Assembly (NCBI RefSeq): GCF_900176115.1
Contig: NZ_FWWR01000009.1
Coordinates: forward strand, 62,001 to 126,000
Reading direction: 5' to 3'
DNA from: Peptoniphilus asaccharolyticus DSM 20463
Lineage (GTDB): Bacteria; Bacillota; Clostridia; Tissierellales; Peptoniphilaceae
DNA length: 64,000 bases
Shown: piece by piece, positions 28,098 to 38,029 of the stretch
Position numbering within the stretch: the first letter of the stretch is position 1
Layout of the letters: every line of letters begins with the position of its first letter
Position numbers and translations under genes: made by a program
Notes under the pieces: generated by a model
What the model was told of the DNA's origin: nothing
What the model saw: only the letters and a program-made list of their open reading frames with translations
Database searches by the model: none

Positions 28098-29579
28098 TTG
28101 AAATTTAATGAATTATCTCTTTCAGCAGAGATTTTAAAAGCTGTTGAAGAAATGGGCTTCGAAGAAGCAAGCCCTATCCAAGCACAAAGTATCACTCCAC
28201 TTTTAGAAGGTAGAGACCTTATAGGTCAAGCACAAACAGGTACAGGAAAGACTGCATCTTTTGGTATACCTATGATTGAAATTGTAGAGCCTGAAAATTA
28301 TGTACAAGGTTTAGTCCTATGTCCTACAAGAGAGCTTACAATACAAGTTGCAAATGAAATAACAAAACTTGCAAAATATAAAAAGGGAATACACGTTGTG
28401 CCAATATATGGTGGAACAAACTTTGATAGACAAAGAGTTGCACTAAAAAATGATGCTCAAATAGTTGTCGGAACTCCAGGCCGTATTATGGACCATTTGC
28501 GTAGAAGAACTTTAAAACTAGGCGATTTAAAGATTGCAGTTTTAGACGAAGCAGATGAGATGTTTGACATGGGCTTTAGAGATGACATGAAAACTATATT
28601 TGACCAAACAAACAGAGAAAAACAAACTTGTTTCTTCTCAGCTACAATGGGCAAAGAAATAACAGAGTTTTCAAAAATTTATCAAAACAATCCTGAGGTT
28701 ATCAAAGTTAAGCACAAAGAGCTTACAGTAGAAAACATCACACAATACTATCTTGAAATGTCAGAAGTAATGAAGACAGAAATTTTAAGCCGTATAGTGG
28801 ATATTTACAATCCTAAACTATCAATAGTATTCTGTAATACAAAGAGAAAAGTTGATAAATTGGTTGAAGAACTTTCATCACGTGGTTATAGAGCGGACGG
28901 GCTTCATGGAGATTTAAAACAAAACCAACGTGATCAAGTTATGAAGAAGTTTAGACAATCTAACATAGAAATATTGGTTGCGACAGACGTTGCAGCAAGA
29001 GGTATAGATGTTGGAAATGTTGATGTTGTAATAAACTTTGATATTCCTCAAGATGAAGAATACTATGTACACAGAATAGGTCGTACAGCAAGAGCCGGCA
29101 GAACAGGTCGTGCATTCTCGTTTGTTGTTGGAAGAGATATTTACAAACTACAAGATATAATGCGTTATACAAAAGCTAAAATGGAATATATGGAGCTTCC
29201 AACAATTTCAGATATGGATGCAAGACAATTTGATAGACTTATCGAAATAGTTGAAGAGAAGATGGAAAGAAAACCGGACATCTCTAAATACCTACCGATA
29301 ATTGATGGACTTTTAGCTAGAGAGTATGGAGCAGTTGAAATTGCAGCGCTACTTCTTAAAATGGTTGATGAACAAGAAAATCAAAGAAACCACCAAAGAC
29401 TTGACCAAGTTGATTATGGTCAAAAATATAAGTGGTCTGGTAAGGGCGGTTCCAAAAAAGGTAAAGGCTCTAACAACTACAACAGAAACAATAACAACAA
29501 AAATAGAAATAAGAATGGTAAGAAATCTAATAACTATAAAGATTTCAAAAAAGGCAACAAAAAAAGACATTCAAATTAA
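28098..29579 (+). CDS. DEAD-box ATP-dependent RNA helicase
   Basis: 493 aa, TTG start with GAAAGGAA upstream. Q motif (FNELSLS...GFEEASPIQAQ), AQTGTGKT, PTREL, VLDEADEMF, SATM and HRIGRTARAGRTG are all present. After the helicase core comes a CshA-like extension and a basic Lys/Asn/Arg/Gly-rich tail (about 440-493) that likely binds RNA. Such helicases act in RNA decay, ribosome assembly and cold adaptation. Confidence 0.95.
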   Translation: MKFNELSLSAEILKAVEEMGFEEASPIQAQSITPLLEGRDLIGQAQTGTGKTASFGIPMIEIVEPENYVQGLVLCPTRELTIQVANEITKLAKYKKGIHVVPIYGGTNFDRQRVALKNDAQIVVGTPGRIMDHLRRRTLKLGDLKIAVLDEADEMFDMGFRDDMKTIFDQTNREKQTCFFSATMGKEITEFSKIYQNNPEVIKVKHKELTVENITQYYLEMSEVMKTEILSRIVDIYNPKLSIVFCNTKRKVDKLVEELSSRGYRADGLHGDLKQNQRDQVMKKFRQSNIEILVATDVAARGIDVGNVDVVINFDIPQDEEYYVHRIGRTARAGRTGRAFSFVVGRDIYKLQDIMRYTKAKMEYMELPTISDMDARQFDRLIEIVEEKMERKPDISKYLPIIDGLLAREYGAVEIAALLLKMVDEQENQRNHQRLDQVDYGQKYKWSGKGGSKKGKGSNNYNRNNNNKNRNKNGKKSNNYKDFKKGNKKRHSN

Positions 29580-29583
29580 TTTT

Positions 29584-29610
29584 AAACTGTGTGATGAGCA
29601 CAGTTTTTTT
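29584..29610 (+). terminator. Helicase terminator
   Basis: AACTGTG pairs with CACAGTT around a 7-nt loop and is followed by TTTTTT. Confidence 0.85.
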
Positions 29611-29664
29611 GTTGCAAAATAAAAAATTTTGTTATACTAGTAAAAATAAATTTAGGGGTGAAAT

Positions 29665-30182
29665 ATGAATATAAGAAGAGTTAATTTAGATGATACAAAA
29701 ACTTGCTTGCAATATATAGTCCGTACGTTCTAGAAACGTCCATAAGTTTTGAATATGAACCACCAACAGAAGCTGAATTTAGAAATAGAATAGAGAGCAT
29801 ATCTAGCAAATATCCTTACATAGTTGCGGAAGTTGATGGGGGAATAGTTGGCTATGCATACGCAAATGTATTTAAGAGCAGAGCGGCTTATGATAAATCT
29901 GTTGAAACTTCAATTTATCTAAAAAAGAATAATAGAAAAAATGAAATAGGAAGAAAACTCTATGAGAAACTAGAAAAACTTTTGATAGAACAGGGAATAG
30001 TGAATATGTGCGCTTGTATAACTACGGCAGATGAAAAAGATTCAAAGAGCGATGGAGCAAGTATTGAATTTCATAAGAAAATGGGATTTGAATTTGTTGG
30101 AGAGTTTAAACACATAGGATATAAGTTTGGAAAAAGGTATGGAATTGTGTGGGTTCAAAAGACTATTGGAGAAATTAGATAA
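29665..30182 (+). pseudogene. GNAT-family N-acetyltransferase, one frameshift
   Basis: The ATG at 29665 with GGGGTG starts MNIRRVNLDDTK, then the frame closes. The next frame continues seamlessly as LLAIYSPYVLETSISFEYE and runs to 30182. One lost A in the run near 29695-29702 explains it. The full product resembles phosphinothricin-type GNAT acetyltransferases (EFHKKMGFEFVGEFKHIGYKFG). It may be a recent pseudogene or an assembly error in an A-run; the coding sequence after the shift is undamaged. Confidence 0.8.
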
Positions 30183-30233
30183 AACTATTTTTAGGGTATA
30201 AATTAACTAAATTATAATGTGCAGGAGGATAAA

Positions 30234-30857
30234 ATGGTTAAGAAAATCTTTTTAGGGTTGGCAGTGGTCGTAGTTGCTATAATAGCTTTTTTTATAATTT
30301 CTCTTAGACCAACTCCAAAATATATGAGAAATAATACGGTTGATGGTGTAAAAGTGGATGTAAGACTTAGCACTGACGAGAGAATACCAATAGTAAAGAC
30401 ATTTACACAAGAGGAATTTTCAAAGAAAGATGAAGCTGATTTAGAGAAGTTAAATGATTTTCTAAACGGCAGAATAGAAGGGGATATTCCAACCATTCAT
30501 TTAGAAAAAGATAAAAATATGTATCTTTTATTTAATAAAGATGGAAAAGTTATAGAACCTGATGAAACTCCTAAGATAACCATTGTATCTAAACCATCTT
30601 ATTTAGATATTCAAGATGGTGAGAGAGTAATCGAAGGGAAACTGACAAAGCTTGACACTGGATATATCTATGAAATGAATAGATACAGAACTCAATTTGA
30701 AAAATATTTTATGGAGTCAAATCTGGTAACCGTGAACTTTGCCATAGATGGAGAAAAGTTTGTAACAGTTTTTTATGCTACAACTAACAATGCCATTGAA
30801 GGAACAGACTTTTTTGAAAATGAGACATTAGAAAATCCAATACCTGCACAAAATTAA
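30234..30857 (+). CDS. Membrane-anchored protein of unknown function
   Basis: 207 aa from ATG 30234, which has AGGAGG upstream. One N-terminal transmembrane helix (about 5-26), then an extracytoplasmic domain with no motif I recognise. The 3' end lies 11 bp before the rhodanese gene, suggesting co-transcription. Confidence 0.7.
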   Translation: MVKKIFLGLAVVVVAIIAFFIISLRPTPKYMRNNTVDGVKVDVRLSTDERIPIVKTFTQEEFSKKDEADLEKLNDFLNGRIEGDIPTIHLEKDKNMYLLFNKDGKVIEPDETPKITIVSKPSYLDIQDGERVIEGKLTKLDTGYIYEMNRYRTQFEKYFMESNLVTVNFAIDGEKFVTVFYATTNNAIEGTDFFENETLENPIPAQN

Positions 30858-30868
30858 AGGAGAAGAAT

Positions 30869-31144
30869 ATGTGGTTTTTTAAATCTGTTCCCTCTGTAAC
30901 TTGGGACGAGATAGAAGATGATGGGATTATAGTTGACGTAAGAGAACCTTATGAGTTCAAAGTTGGACACGCACCTAAGGCGAAGAATGTACCTCTTTCT
31001 CAAATTCAAAATTTTGAATCGAAAAAGAAAATTTATTTAGTGTGTGCAAGTGGAGCGAGAAGTAAAAGAGCAGCAATCTATTTACAGAAAAAGGGAATGG
31101 ACGCTGTGAACGTAAAGGGTGGAATGATGACCTATAGAGGATAG
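30869..31144 (+). CDS. Single-domain rhodanese-like protein
   Basis: 91 aa. IIVDVREPYEFKVGHAPKAKN and the active-site loop VCASGARSKRAA, with the catalytic Cys, mark a PspE/GlpE-like sulfurtransferase. It has no signal peptide, so it is cytoplasmic. AAGGAGA precedes the ATG. Sulfur acceptor unknown. Confidence 0.88.
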   Translation: MWFFKSVPSVTWDEIEDDGIIVDVREPYEFKVGHAPKAKNVPLSQIQNFESKKKIYLVCASGARSKRAAIYLQKKGMDAVNVKGGMMTYRG

Positions 31145-31170
31145 AAAGTGTATCATAAGATGCACTTTTT
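31145..31170 (+). terminator. Terminator after the rhodanese gene
   Basis: AAAGTG pairs with CACTTT and the hairpin ends in TTTTT. Confidence 0.75.
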
Positions 31171-31174
31171 ATTT

Positions 31175-31203
31175 TTGCTAAATAGTTGGTGGCTGTGTAT
31201 AAT
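31175..31203 (+). promoter_or_regulatory. Promoter of the two-component system
   Basis: TTGCTA, 17-bp spacer, TATAAT. It lies 43 bp before the response-regulator start. Confidence 0.7.
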
Positions 31204-31245
31204 TTTAATAATATTAAAAATAATTTTTAAATAGAGAGGTGAAAT

Positions 31246-31932
31246 ATGACAAAGGGATTAGTTTACGTAGCAGATGATGAAAAAGATATAAGAGAGTTGA
31301 TAAAAAGTTTCTTAGAAGAAGCAGGACATACTGTAAAGATTTTTGAAAATGGAGATTTGCTCTTTGAAGAGTTTAAAATACAAGAGCCGGATTTAATAAT
31401 TTTAGATGTTATGATGCCTGGAACTGATGGATTTGCTATGACAAACAAAATTAGAGAAATATCCGAGGTTCCGATATTGCTTTTGACTGCCAAAGATACA
31501 GACATGGATTACATAGCCGGATTTACTGCCGGATGTGATGATTATTTTACAAAACCATTTTCACTTATAAAATTGATGATGAGAGTAAATGCTATTTTAA
31601 AACGTGAGAACAAATTGAAAAAAGACACCGACGACCTCGTGTTTGGAGATATAATTTTATCTCAACAACTGAAAAAGTGTGAAATAAATGGAGTGGAATT
31701 AAACCTTACAAAAACAGAGCATAGCTTGTTGACATATTTGATTGATAAAAAAGATTCTGCTGTGTCTAGAGAGGAACTTTTAAATGACATTTGGGGTTAT
31801 AGCGCATCGGTTGAGACAAGAGTAACAGACGACACAATAAAGAGGCTCAGAAAAAAATTAAAAGATAGTGGAAGTGAAGTCCAAATTGAAACTGTGTGGG
31901 GATTTGGATTCAGGCTTAAGTTGGCGGAATAG
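31246..31932 (+). CDS. OmpR/PhoB-family response regulator
   Basis: 228 aa. Receiver domain: YVADDEKDI, phosphorylation site in LIILDVMMPGTDG, LLLTAKDT, and FTKPFSLIKL. Winged-helix domain ends ETVWGFGFRL. It starts a two-gene operon with the histidine kinase 2 bp downstream. Signal and targets are not evident. Confidence 0.95.
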   Translation: MTKGLVYVADDEKDIRELIKSFLEEAGHTVKIFENGDLLFEEFKIQEPDLIILDVMMPGTDGFAMTNKIREISEVPILLLTAKDTDMDYIAGFTAGCDDYFTKPFSLIKLMMRVNAILKRENKLKKDTDDLVFGDIILSQQLKKCEINGVELNLTKTEHSLLTYLIDKKDSAVSREELLNDIWGYSASVETRVTDDTIKRLRKKLKDSGSEVQIETVWGFGFRLKLAE

Positions 31933-31934
31933 AT

Positions 31935-33302
31935 ATGAAAAAGAAAAAGAAACTGTTCAATAGTTTGCTGATTATTCCACCTGTTAGCATATTAATGGTG
32001 TTTATATTTGTGGCAATAATATTTCACGTTGTGATGAAGAGTTATATAACGGACATAACTGCGGACTCCATAAGCGAAGAATTTGAATCGAGATTTATAG
32101 ATACAACACACAGTACGAAATTTTCTTTGGATATGGACAATAATATATATTTTCCGGTGCATACAATAATTACAAAACCTAATGAAGATCCATATTCATT
32201 TATAGGAGATTGGTACACCGATAGAGAAAAAATAGAAGCAGAAGAAATTTTAAATGAAGTGGCTATGAAAGAGACGTGGAAAGATGAAAAAATTTCCGTG
32301 AACATAGGAGAGCAATCATATATAGTCGGCAGAAAATTTTATGAGGGATATTTTGACGGCTATTTCATATTTGACGAAGGCAGTCCAAAAGATTTATATG
32401 AGGTGATAACTTATATAAATACAACATCAGTTCAAAGTATAGTAAAGCTGATGGATAAGTTTATTGTAGTGCTATTCACAATCTTTGCAGGACTAAGTGT
32501 CCTATTAATTTCATTACACCTTAGAAGAATTAACATATCATTTAGAAATTTAAACAAATATCTTATCAAGGTTGGTAAGCGAGAGAAGAATATAGAAAAA
32601 GCTGATGTCTTGTATGAAGAATTTGAAAGTGTGGTAGATACTATAGATCACATGTCTGATTTAATAGATAAATCAGAACAACTGCAAAAGAATTTCTTTC
32701 AAAATGCATCTCACGAATTGAGAACCCCATTGATGTCTATTCAAGGCTATACAGAGGGAATAATGCATGATGTAATAAATAAAGAAAAGGGACTTGAAGT
32801 AATTTACAATCAAAGCCAAAAGATGTCGAAGTTAGTGGACGATATATTGTATTTATCAAAATTTGAAAATAAAGAAATTAAGGAAAAGAAAGTTGATATA
32901 GCTGGAATAATCTATGAATCAACCAATAATATTTCGTTTAGTAACGGGAAAAATTTAGAATTTAAGATAAATTTGCCAGATGATTTAGAATTTATTGGAG
33001 ATGAAGAGCTGATAGAAAAAGTATTCGACAATATAATCTCAAACGCTCAAAGATATGCAAAGCACACTATAAAAATTGATGGAACAAAATTAGAAAATTT
33101 AATAAAAGTAGAGATAACTGATGATGGAGATGGAATAGATTCTTCTGAAATAGGTCATATATTTGAAAGGTTTTACAAGGGCAAAGGTGGAAACTTTGGA
33201 ATAGGGCTTTCCTTGGTAAAAGATATTATGAAGAGATACGGAGATGTATATGTAAGCTCAAAAGAGGGCGAAACTACATTTACATTAGAATTTAGAACCT
33301 AA
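31935..33302 (+). CDS. Sensor histidine kinase
   Basis: 455 aa. Two transmembrane helices (about 10-32 and 175-197) flank an extracellular sensor of about 140 residues. The H-box is FFQNASHELRTPLMS; ATPase motifs are NIISNAQRYA, DDGDGID, FERFYKG and GIGLSLVKDI. Cognate partner of the OmpR-type regulator just upstream. Confidence 0.95.
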   Translation: MKKKKKLFNSLLIIPPVSILMVFIFVAIIFHVVMKSYITDITADSISEEFESRFIDTTHSTKFSLDMDNNIYFPVHTIITKPNEDPYSFIGDWYTDREKIEAEEILNEVAMKETWKDEKISVNIGEQSYIVGRKFYEGYFDGYFIFDEGSPKDLYEVITYINTTSVQSIVKLMDKFIVVLFTIFAGLSVLLISLHLRRINISFRNLNKYLIKVGKREKNIEKADVLYEEFESVVDTIDHMSDLIDKSEQLQKNFFQNASHELRTPLMSIQGYTEGIMHDVINKEKGLEVIYNQSQKMSKLVDDILYLSKFENKEIKEKKVDIAGIIYESTNNISFSNGKNLEFKINLPDDLEFIGDEELIEKVFDNIISNAQRYAKHTIKIDGTKLENLIKVEITDDGDGIDSSEIGHIFERFYKGKGGNFGIGLSLVKDIMKRYGDVYVSSKEGETTFTLEFRT

Positions 33303-33367
33303 AATAATTTCTGACCAACAAAAGTGATTTAACTTTATATTGTATAAGACACATAAAAAATAAAAAG

Positions 33368-33391
33368 ACGACTGGGAACGGTCGTTTTTTT
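33368..33391 (+). terminator. Terminator of the two-component operon
   Basis: ACGAC pairs with GTCGT around a short loop and is followed by seven T. Confidence 0.7.
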
Positions 33392-33452
33392 GATTTAAGT
33401 AAGATCTTAAAATAATGGGTAAAGATAAACTACTTGAATAGGAGGAATAATT

Positions 33453-34385
33453 ATGAAAGATATATATTTAGCTGGCGGATGTTTTTGGGGATTAGAGGAC
33501 TATTTTAAGCGTATAGACGGAGTTTTAAAAGTGACCTCGGGATATGCAAATGGAGATGTAGAGACAACAAACTACCAACTCATTAAGCAGACAGGCCACG
33601 CAGAAACAATTCATGTTAAATATGACGAGTCTAAAGTATCTTTGAGAGAACTGCTTTTGTACTATTTTAGGGTAGTTGATCCAACCTCATTAAATAGACA
33701 AGGTAATGATGTAGGCACACAATATAGAACAGGGATTTACTATACAGATGATTTGGAAGTTGAAACAATTAAAAAAGTGATTGAGGAGAAACAAAAAAGT
33801 TATACACAGACAATTGTGGTTGAAGTTGAACCTCTAAGACACTATATTTTAGCGGAAGAATACCACCAAGATTATTTACTAAAAAATCCTACAGGATATT
33901 GCCATATAGATGTTATGAAAGCCTATGAGCCATTGGTTGATTCTGAAAATTATGTAAAGCCGAGCGATGAAGAAATAAAAGAAAAACTGACAAAAGAACA
34001 GTACGAAGTCACTCAAAACAGTGCAACAGAGAGACCGTTTGAAAATGAATATTGGGATACAAAAGAAAAGGGATTGTACGTAGATATAGTTACAGGAGAA
34101 CCACTCTTTGCATCAAAAGATAAATTCGATTCATTCTGTGGATGGCCAAGCTTTACAAAACCAATCTCGCCTGAGACTGTAAAATATAGCCAAGATAATA
34201 GCTTTAATATGAAGAGAATAGAAGTTAAGAGCAATGCTGGGGACTCACACTTGGGGCATGTCTTTGAAGACGGACCGATAGAAAAAGGTGGGTTGAGATA
34301 CTGCATAAATAGCGCTTCAATTAAATTTATCCCAGAAGAAGATTTAGAAAAAGAAGGCTATGGCGAATTGAAAAAATATATTTAA
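33453..34385 (+). CDS. msrAB: Bifunctional peptide-methionine sulfoxide reductase MsrA/MsrB
   Basis: 310 aa. The MsrA half (1-155) has the catalytic [11 protein letters not shown] and [20 protein letters not shown]. The MsrB half (about 170-310) has [22 protein letters not shown] and [11 protein letters not shown] with the catalytic Cys. The fusion repairs both S and R methionine sulfoxide after oxidative damage. AGGAGG precedes the ATG. It lacks a signal peptide, so it is cytoplasmic. Confidence 0.95.
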   Translation: MKDIYLAGGCFWGLEDYFKRIDGVLKVTSGYANGDVETTNYQLIKQTGHAETIHVKYDESKVSLRELLLYYFRVVDPTSLNRQGNDVGTQYRTGIYYTDDLEVETIKKVIEEKQKSYTQTIVVEVEPLRHYILAEEYHQDYLLKNPTGYCHIDVMKAYEPLVDSENYVKPSDEEIKEKLTKEQYEVTQNSATERPFENEYWDTKEKGLYVDIVTGEPLFASKDKFDSFCGWPSFTKPISPETVKYSQDNSFNMKRIEVKSNAGDSHLGHVFEDGPIEKGGLRYCINSASIKFIPEEDLEKEGYGELKKYI

Positions 34386-34400
34386 ACTAAGAGGAGATTT

Positions 34401-34580
34401 GATGAATATTATTGAAAAATCAACCTCATACGAAATTCTAAAAAAATTCAAATTCAGATGGTTTTGCTTTGAGAGAGAAGTTATTTGAATTTGCTGATAA
34501 ATATAAAAAAGAATATATTTTAAACCAAATTCTGCTGAATGGATTTTGGTGGGAATAGATTTTAGGAAAAGAGGATTATT
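34401..34580 (+). pseudogene. Degenerate small ORF after msrAB
   Basis: A good start (GAGGAGAT before ATG 34401) begins MNIIEKSTSYEILKK and then the frame closes. Coding-like sequence continues in other frames (SDGFALREKLFEFADKYKKEYI, then KPNSAEWILVGIDFRKRG). At least two frame changes are needed. I do not recognise the family. Confidence 0.4.
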
Positions 34581-34599
34581 TTAGATAGTCCTCTTTTTT
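34570..34599 (+). terminator. Terminator downstream of msrAB
   Basis: AGAGGATTAT pairs with ATAGTCCTCT and is followed by TTTTTT. Confidence 0.85.
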
Positions 34600-34618
34600 G
34601 TGCAACAAGATGTTAGGT

Positions 34619-34641
34619 ATACTAAATAAGAAGTTTAGTAT
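34619..34641. repeat. 8-bp inverted repeat
   Basis: ATACTAAA and TTTAGTAT are separated by 7 bp. There is no T-run. It could be an operator or a weak hairpin. Confidence 0.4.
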
Positions 34642-34681
34642 GGCTATAATCTGCCACACTATACATAGCACAATTCAAAAT

Positions 34682-34716
34682 AAAAATATCCATTAGCAAA
34701 ACTAACGGATATTTTC
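34682..34716 (-). terminator. Terminator of the YjiH-family gene
   Basis: On the minus strand AAATATCCGTTAG pairs with CTAATGGATATTT and a T-run follows. It lies just after the stop of the minus-strand gene. Confidence 0.85.
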
Positions 34717-34722
34717 AAATAA

Positions 34723-36024
34723 CTATTTAAATAAGAAATGTGCAAAAGGTGCAGCTAAAAGTATTGATAGCGCAACTCTTTCAAACCAAATGATAAAGTA
34801 ATCTCTCATCTTTAGAGGGATTTCAGTACTTAGCATTGAAGGAATTGAACCACTGAAGAACAATATTTCAGAAACACAAGTTACACCGACAACAAATCTT
34901 GTAACCATTGCAGATTCTGCCATAGGCATAGCAGGTAGGAACATTTCTGCAATACTCATTGAAAGAGATTTTGCCGCCAAAGCTGCGTCAGGAAGACCAA
35001 CGATATAAGTAAATGGATAGAAAACATATCCCACAATATCAAATACAGGTGTGTATTTTGCAATTATAAGTCCAATTGAACCAACTGCCATAAGTGATGG
35101 AGCCATAGCTAATGCAAGCTTGATACCATCAGTGAAGTTCTTTTTAGTATTTTCTACTACCCCAGGTGCAGCACTAGAAACTTCAAGTGCAAAATTAGTA
35201 GCAACAGTTAATTTGTTTTGTTTAATATCTTTTTCTACATCACCTTCAATACCATTGTAGTATTCGTCAGATTTTTTAGATAATGGATATATTCTTGATG
35301 TAATAGCAGTAACTAAGAATGTAACTATAACTGTAACTATAAAATATTGAGTCCAGTGAGTTTCCATAAAGCCAAGAGTTTTCGCAACTATAATCATAAA
35401 AGTAGCAGAAACAGTTGAGAACCCAGTTGCTATAATACAAGACTCTTTCGCAGTATATTTACCTTCCTTATAAACACCATTTGTTATAAGTAGGGCAAGC
35501 GAATAAGAACCCACGAAGGAAGCAACAGCATCTATAGCAGAACGGCCAGGAGTTTTAAATATAGGCATCATTACAGGACGCATGAACACGCCAACAAATT
35601 CCATAAGACCATAAGAAATTATAAATGCCAAGAATACAGAACCTATAGGTATGATAGTTGTAACAGGTACGACAACCTTGTTGAATACAAATGGAATCAT
35701 GCTCTTTTCCATCAAACCTTCAGGGCCGATATTGAAAACAGCCATTATTACAAATGGAATAGCTAAGATGTTTATAAAAGTGAAAACAGTTTTGATTTTA
35801 CTTTTTTTCCATGTTCCCTTAACAAATGGATAGATAACACCAGCTATTACAATAATTAATCCGTAAACTTCCTTGTAGTGAGGTATAGTTTGGATTGCAG
35901 ATACTATATGGTCAAGAGGAATTGAACTTTTACCATTAAAATTAATAGGCACAAAAAACATAAAAATTCCAAAAAGACTATACAGTACAAATCTTGAAAG
36001 CGCTTTACTTCTGTTTTTAATCAT
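34723..36024 (-). CDS. YjiH-family membrane protein (nucleoside-recognition/GATE fold)
   Basis: 433 aa, about 11 membrane segments. Features of the family include FGIFMFFVPINFNG at the start, PGRSAIDAVASFVGSYSLALLITN and GVTCVSEILFFSGSIPSML near the end. The family is thought to transport or gate small molecules, but substrates are unknown. AGGAGG precedes the start on the minus strand. Confidence 0.85.
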   Translation of the reverse strand: MIKNRSKALSRFVLYSLFGIFMFFVPINFNGKSSIPLDHIVSAIQTIPHYKEVYGLIIVIAGVIYPFVKGTWKKSKIKTVFTFINILAIPFVIMAVFNIGPEGLMEKSMIPFVFNKVVVPVTTIIPIGSVFLAFIISYGLMEFVGVFMRPVMMPIFKTPGRSAIDAVASFVGSYSLALLITNGVYKEGKYTAKESCIIATGFSTVSATFMIIVAKTLGFMETHWTQYFIVTVIVTFLVTAITSRIYPLSKKSDEYYNGIEGDVEKDIKQNKLTVATNFALEVSSAAPGVVENTKKNFTDGIKLALAMAPSLMAVGSIGLIIAKYTPVFDIVGYVFYPFTYIVGLPDAALAAKSLSMSIAEMFLPAMPMAESAMVTRFVVGVTCVSEILFFSGSIPSMLSTEIPLKMRDYFIIWFERVALSILLAAPFAHFLFK

Positions 36025-36148
36025 ATAAAATCCTCCTTTTTTCTTTAATTATAACACTACATAGTTATGATAACAAATTATCGGAATAAATTATTATATA
36101 ATGAGACGCACTAAGAGATGCGAGGTAGGATGGTTTTCCAATAAACCC

Positions 36149-36238
36149 GTAGGGGACGCACGAACGGACATGAGGCCGTCCCGTTTGCCCACAAACCAAA
36201 CGAAATCCAAAATCGTTGTTGAAATGTTGGTATTGGAA
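36149..36238 (+). repeat. REP-like element, left (L) half only
   Basis: It starts GTAGGGGACGCACGAAC and carries the hairpin GGGACG/CGTCCC and the conserved AACCAAACGAAATCCAAAAT tail. It is followed by an AT-rich spacer that also occurs between L units at 47.8 and 51.8 kb. Confidence 0.9.
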
Positions 36239-36291
36239 TTGGGAAATAGGATATAAGAATTTTAAGAAAACATAAGATGAAAAATAAACCC

Positions 36292-36470
36292 GTAGGGGAC
36301 GCACGAACGGATGTGAGGCCGTCCCGCCGTAGCCCAAACCAAACGAAATCCCAAACCATTTACGAAACATGAATGTTGAAAATTATAACCAAAAAATCAT
36401 TTGAAAATCACAAACTGTATCATCCACGAACTGTCACGGGCGGGCTTCGCTACGCTCTTGCCGCCCCTAC
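36292..36470 (+). repeat. REP-like full element (L+R), 179 bp
   Basis: The left half begins GTAGGGGACG and the right half ends CGCCCCTAC, so both ends read 5'-GTAG inward on opposite strands. The right half is the hairpin GGGCGG...CCGCCC around TTCGCTACGCTCT. Confidence 0.92.
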
Positions 36471-36605
36471 GCAACATATACAAAATAAAAATATTAAAAC
36501 CACACAAACATTACCAAACATATCAAAAACCAAACATTTTAAGCGCAATATCAAATGTTGAGATATCCAAAAATATAGTGTAATATTTATTGACGGAGGT
36601 ATTAC

Positions 36606-37961
36606 ATGAATTCTGAAAAAATGGCCAATCAACCAGTACCCGAACTGGTTTTAAAAATATCAATACCAATAATGATTTCAATGCTTATACAAGCTTTATA
36701 TAATATTGTGGATTCAAAATTCGTATCTATGATTGACGAAAAAGCATTTACAGCAGTTTCAATTGCATTTCCTATACAAAACTTGATGATAAGTTTGGCG
36801 ATTGGAGCAGCAGTGGGTTCAAACTCGCTGTTATCAAGAAGTTTAGGAGAAAAAAATAAAGAACTCACAAGCAAAATAGCATTTAACAGTTTTTTCCTAT
36901 GTGTAGTGCATAGTATAATTTTTATAATTTTTGGACTTGTCTTGTCCAGAACCTATTTTGAATCACAAACTACAGATCCAATGATAATAAAATATGGAGT
37001 TGAGTATATAGGTATAATCACGGGAATACCGATCTTTGTATTTGTGCAAATAATGACAGAGAGACTTTTACAAGCCACGGGCAAAACTCTATTTACCATG
37101 CTTTCTCAAGGTGTGGGGGCAATAGTAAATATAATTTTAGACCCAATATTGATTTTTGGAATGTTCTCCATGCCGGCAATGGGAGTAAAGGGAGCTGCAA
37201 TAGCAACAGTTATAGGGCAGGGGATAGGTTCATCTATAGCTCTATTAGCTAACCATTTTTACAATAAAGAAGTTGCATTTAACTTCTCAAAACCGGATTT
37301 TGACACAATTAAAAAAATATATGATGTGGGATTGCCAAGTTTTGCACTCATGTCCATAACATCTGTGGCAGTATACTTTTTAAATAAGATACTAAGTCAA
37401 TTTTCAGATTCAGCAGTTGCAATATTGGGTGCATATTTTAAGTTGCAAAGTTTTATATTTATGCCTTTGTTTGGACTTACAAATGGTATGGTATCAACTT
37501 TGGCATATAATTATGGAGCAGCTAATAAAGATAGGTGCAAGGAGATAATAAGCTTTTGTATGAAAGGTGGATTTATAATTTGTACAGGTGGATTTATAAT
37601 ATTTCAGATTTTTCCAGGACAACTTATATCATTCTTTAACCCATCTAAAGAAATGTATGATTTAGGAATAGTAGCACTGAGAATTGTTTCGACATGTTTT
37701 ATACTAGCCGCATATAATATAGTCGCTGCGGCAACTTTCCAAGCACTTGGAAATGGAATGATTTCATTTTTCTCATCATTGGTAAGACAAATTATTGCAC
37801 TTGTGCCGTTAGCATATGTACTATCATTTTTAGGTAAGATAGAATATGTATGGGCTTCTTATTTAATAGCGGAAATAATAAACTTTGTTTATTCAAAGTA
37901 CTTTATAGAAAATTTCACATACAAAAAAATTAATGAAAGAGTTCTCACAATAAAAGGCTAA
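36606..37961 (+). CDS. MATE-family efflux transporter
   Basis: 451 aa, about 12 membrane helices. Opening PVPELVLKISIPIMISMLIQ, VGSNSLLSRSLGEKN in the first half, and YNYGAANKDRCKE in the second half are typical of NorM/MepA-type pumps. GGAGGT precedes the ATG. It is a single gene followed by tuf. Confidence 0.92.
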   Translation: MNSEKMANQPVPELVLKISIPIMISMLIQALYNIVDSKFVSMIDEKAFTAVSIAFPIQNLMISLAIGAAVGSNSLLSRSLGEKNKELTSKIAFNSFFLCVVHSIIFIIFGLVLSRTYFESQTTDPMIIKYGVEYIGIITGIPIFVFVQIMTERLLQATGKTLFTMLSQGVGAIVNIILDPILIFGMFSMPAMGVKGAAIATVIGQGIGSSIALLANHFYNKEVAFNFSKPDFDTIKKIYDVGLPSFALMSITSVAVYFLNKILSQFSDSAVAILGAYFKLQSFIFMPLFGLTNGMVSTLAYNYGAANKDRCKEIISFCMKGGFIICTGGFIIFQIFPGQLISFFNPSKEMYDLGIVALRIVSTCFILAAYNIVAAATFQALGNGMISFFSSLVRQIIALVPLAYVLSFLGKIEYVWASYLIAEIINFVYSKYFIENFTYKKINERVLTIKG

Positions 37962-37964
37962 ATA

Positions 37965-37993
37965 TTGATTTTACAAAGTATTTATTGTATTAT
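37965..37993 (+). promoter_or_regulatory. Probable tuf promoter
   Basis: TTGATT, 17-bp spacer, TATTAT, 37 bp upstream of the tuf start. Confidence 0.5.
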
Positions 37994-38029
37994 ATAGACA
38001 ATTAAAAAAGATAATTAGGGAGGCATGAA

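Larger units (their letters stand above)
36025..36605. other. Intergenic region filled by a REP composite (L-L-R)
   Basis: 581 bp. The first 120 bp hold the minus-strand promoter region of the yjiH gene; 36149-36470 is a REP-like composite; the last 135 bp lead into the MATE gene. Apparent ORFs across the repeats are artefacts. Confidence 0.85.

Noticed and set aside
36065-36580. Several ORFs on both strands reading strings such as GGLRYALAAPT or DGLTSVRASPT
   Set aside because: They are translations of the REP-like repeats and recur at every copy. They lack ribosome-binding sites and protein-like composition.
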